From: CAZDHT01 sp964505325
GTDB lineage: Bacteria > Planctomycetota > PUPC01
DNA: 7,283 nt
Reading direction: 5' to 3'
NCBI GenBank assembly: GCA_964505325.1
Contig: CAZDHT010000262.1
Span: 1 to 7,283 of the forward strand
In this document: positions 6,221-7,283 of the stretch, one piece after another
Layout of the letters: the number at the start of each line of letters is the position of its first letter
Numbering within the stretch: the stretch's first letter is position 1
Position numbers and translations under genes: made by a program
The notes under the pieces: model-generated
The model's input: only the letters and a program-made list of their open reading frames with translations
Databases searched by the model: none
Told to the model about the DNA's origin: nothing

Positions 6221-6512
6221 GCGGACGACCGGTTCCGCCGGTTGCCTGAAGAAGCTGCCGCCGCGCTGAAGGAGGCACGCGCGAGGCAGGTCCACGTCTC
6301 CGGCTCGGCGGCGCGAGGCGAGCTTGACGATGGTCCGACGTCGACTTGGCCGTCTCAGGCCCGCCGCCCGAAAGGGCAAACTCGTTCGTGTGGCATGAGC
6401 TCAGAGACGAAGTCGGATTGGAACTCCGCCAACTGAGGACACATTGACGCAGCTTGAAGCCGAACTCGACCGGTTCTTCAACGCGGAAAAGGCAAACGGA
6501 GAACGCACGTGA
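6221..6512 (+). pseudogene. Broken MNT-type nucleotidyltransferase
   Basis: Translation in three successive frames rebuilds one MNT-like protein. The first frame (from about 6221) reads DDRFRRLPEEAAAALKEARA, then VHVSGSAARGELDDG, the GSxxRG nucleotidyltransferase motif. The second (about 6334-6432) continues SDVDLAVSGPPPERANSFVW and HELRDEVGLELRQL, supplying the SDxDL metal-binding pair. The third reads EDTLTQLEAELDRFFNAEKA and ends at TGA 6510-6512. Each step corresponds to loss of one base, one near 6330-6334 and one between about 6399 and 6447. No normal start is visible: AGGAGG (6208-6213) stands 7 bases before GCG 6221, which may once have been GTG. The end overlaps the GTG of the next gene, as in an intact operon. 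It was probably an antitoxin-type MNT protein. Sequencing error is an alternative to true decay. Confidence 0.65.
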
Positions 6513-6859
6513 AGAGCTCTCAAACCGCGCAAGCGGGCCCGGATCACGAGCTCAGGACCATCTTGGCCGAGATCAAGGCCGCCGTCTCCGCTGCGGTCGG
6601 AAGCGATTTCCGCCTGCTCCTCTACGGCTCCTACGCGCGCGGGGAACAGACCCCGGAGTCCGACGTCGACCTGATGCTGATTCTTCCCGACGAACTTATG
6701 ACCTTCAGAACAACAAACGAGCTGCGCAATACCATCTACGACTTCTCGCTTCGTACGCCGTATCTGTTCTCGGTCTTGATCGTTTCGCAATCCACCTTCC
6801 GTGAGAGGGCGGGGTTTCTTGTCTTTGCCAGCGTTGAGCGGGAAGGCGTGTTGATATGA
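6509..6859 (+). CDS. MNT-domain nucleotidyltransferase, probable antitoxin
   Basis: This encodes 116 residues with a minimal nucleotidyltransferase (MNT) fold. The key motif is intact: G40-S-Y-A-R-G45, then S51-D-V-D-L55, providing two metal-binding aspartates (D52, D54). A third carboxylate on the later strand is not obvious in the segment around YLFSVLIVS (85-93), so activity is uncertain. In MntA-HepT (type VII) systems, an MNT antitoxin transfers AMP to a HEPN toxin; whether that chemistry applies here is inferred from gene pairing. The GTG start at 6509 has GGAG (6498-6501) at 7 bases and overlaps the stop of the upstream broken MNT gene. Its own stop overlaps the HEPN gene start as ATGA, implying coupled translation. 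It is distinct in sequence from the broken copy, so this is not a simple recent duplication. Base composition is less GC-rich than ilvBN. Confidence 0.85.
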   Translation: MKSSQTAQAGPDHELRTILAEIKAAVSAAVGSDFRLLLYGSYARGEQTPESDVDLMLILPDELMTFRTTNELRNTIYDFSLRTPYLFSVLIVSQSTFRERAGFLVFASVEREGVLI

Positions 6860-7254
6860 ACAAGCCCTCGAACGTCAACCTCCTCGTGGCGAAAGCAGGG
6901 GAAAGCCTCGAAGTTGCTCAGCAGCTTGTTGACACCTCCCACTACGGCTTTTCCGTGGCGCGTTCCTACTACGCCATGTTCTACGTCGCAGAGGCGGCGC
7001 TCTTGCTCAAGGACCTCCAGCTTGCCACGCATTCAGGCGTGATCGGCAGTTTCGCACGGGAGTTCGTGAAGACGGGTGTCTTCCCGCCAGAGATGTCCAT
7101 GTCCCTCCAGAAAGGTTTTGACCTGCGCGCTCACGGCGACTACAGCCTTGTCCCTGTTTCACGTGAAGACGCCGAGAACATCCTTGGCGAAGCGAAGGCT
7201 TTTGTGGGAGCAGTATCGGAGTACTTGCACCAGGAAGGATACGAGTTGGAGTGA
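6856..7254 (+). CDS. HEPN-domain protein, probable toxin
   Basis: This 132-residue, mostly helical protein resembles the HEPN group often annotated UPF0332. Landmarks are an N-terminal helix (LVAKAGESLEVAQQLVD), the signature A35-R-S-Y-Y-A-M-F42 helix followed by AEAALLL, T-H59-S-G61, a REFVKTGVFP stretch, and R91-A-H-G-D-Y96 near the last helix. Canonical HEPN ribonucleases carry an R-x4-6-H motif; here the corresponding site reads R-x3-D-Y, as I recall for UPF0332-type members, so RNase activity should not be assumed. HEPN proteins paired with MNT genes commonly act as toxins controlled by the MNT partner. The ATG at 6856 overlaps the MNT stop. A sample line of the gene is about 57% GC, against about 75% in a sample from ilvB, hinting at horizontal acquisition. 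Confidence 0.85.
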   Translation: MNKPSNVNLLVAKAGESLEVAQQLVDTSHYGFSVARSYYAMFYVAEAALLLKDLQLATHSGVIGSFAREFVKTGVFPPEMSMSLQKGFDLRAHGDYSLVPVSREDAENILGEAKAFVGAVSEYLHQEGYELE

Positions 7255-7272
7255 CCTCGTGATCGACAGAAG

Positions 7273-7278
7273 AAGGAG
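7273..7278 (+). promoter_or_regulatory. Shine-Dalgarno of a gene starting beyond the window
   Basis: AAGGAG lies 5 bases from the window end, 18 bases after the HEPN stop. Its spacing predicts a start codon just outside the window, so the transcription unit may continue. Confidence 0.5.
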
Positions 7279-7283
7279 ACCGT

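Noticed and set aside
4002..6278. Long open frame on the minus strand opposite ilvB and ilvN (758 codons)
   Set aside because: Its translation is low-complexity, rich in Asp, Gly, Val, Leu, His and Arg, with no domain. It is the expected antisense shadow of GC-rich coding sequence.
1..7283. tRNA, rRNA, CRISPR array or IS transposase
   Set aside because: None was recognised by reading either strand. The only repeat of note is the palindrome at 708-778.

Overview
This window is GC-rich, densely coding bacterial chromosome with every supported gene on the + strand. The best guess is a member of the Planctomycetota or a close relative. The main clue is a SpoVG-family protein with a four-cysteine zinc ribbon inserted in the SpoVG fold, a form I associate from memory with planctomycetes. 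High GC, lipobox and TPR proteins, TTG/GTG starts and a REP-like palindrome fit but do not prove this.

Layout: (1) 1-657 holds the 3' end of a TPR-repeat gene and a small TPR-like lipoprotein. (2) 661-3122 holds dacB (PBP4-type D-Ala-D-Ala carboxypeptidase/endopeptidase) and ispE (4-diphosphocytidyl-2-C-methyl-D-erythritol kinase), which share an ATGA stop/start overlap. A strong imperfect palindrome at 708-778 lies inside the apparent 5' end of dacB and confuses its start. (3) 3123-3881 holds a 132-base leader with several hairpins and the zinc-ribbon spoVG; ispE-spoVG proximity is an old bacterial gene order. (4) 3882-6209 holds the ilvB-ilvN acetolactate synthase operon, with both genes starting at TTG. 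An intrinsic-terminator-like hairpin with a T-tract ends only 13 bases before the ilvB start, which suggests attenuation. (5) 6210-7254 is an accessory insert of lower GC: a broken MNT nucleotidyltransferase gene with two frameshifts, then an intact MNT gene and an overlapping HEPN-domain gene forming a probable toxin-antitoxin module. (6) The window ends on a Shine-Dalgarno-like AAGGAG, so another gene probably starts just beyond.

The genes divide into envelope and precursor functions (dacB, ispE), branched-chain amino acid synthesis (ilvBN) and a defence/addiction-type module. I see no RNA gene, CRISPR array or insertion sequence transposase. I found no clearly new system. The features most worth a second look are the ilvB leader terminator, the zinc-ribbon SpoVG with its long acidic tail, the repeat at the start of dacB, and the MNT pseudogene beside an MNT-HEPN pair with a non-canonical HEPN motif.
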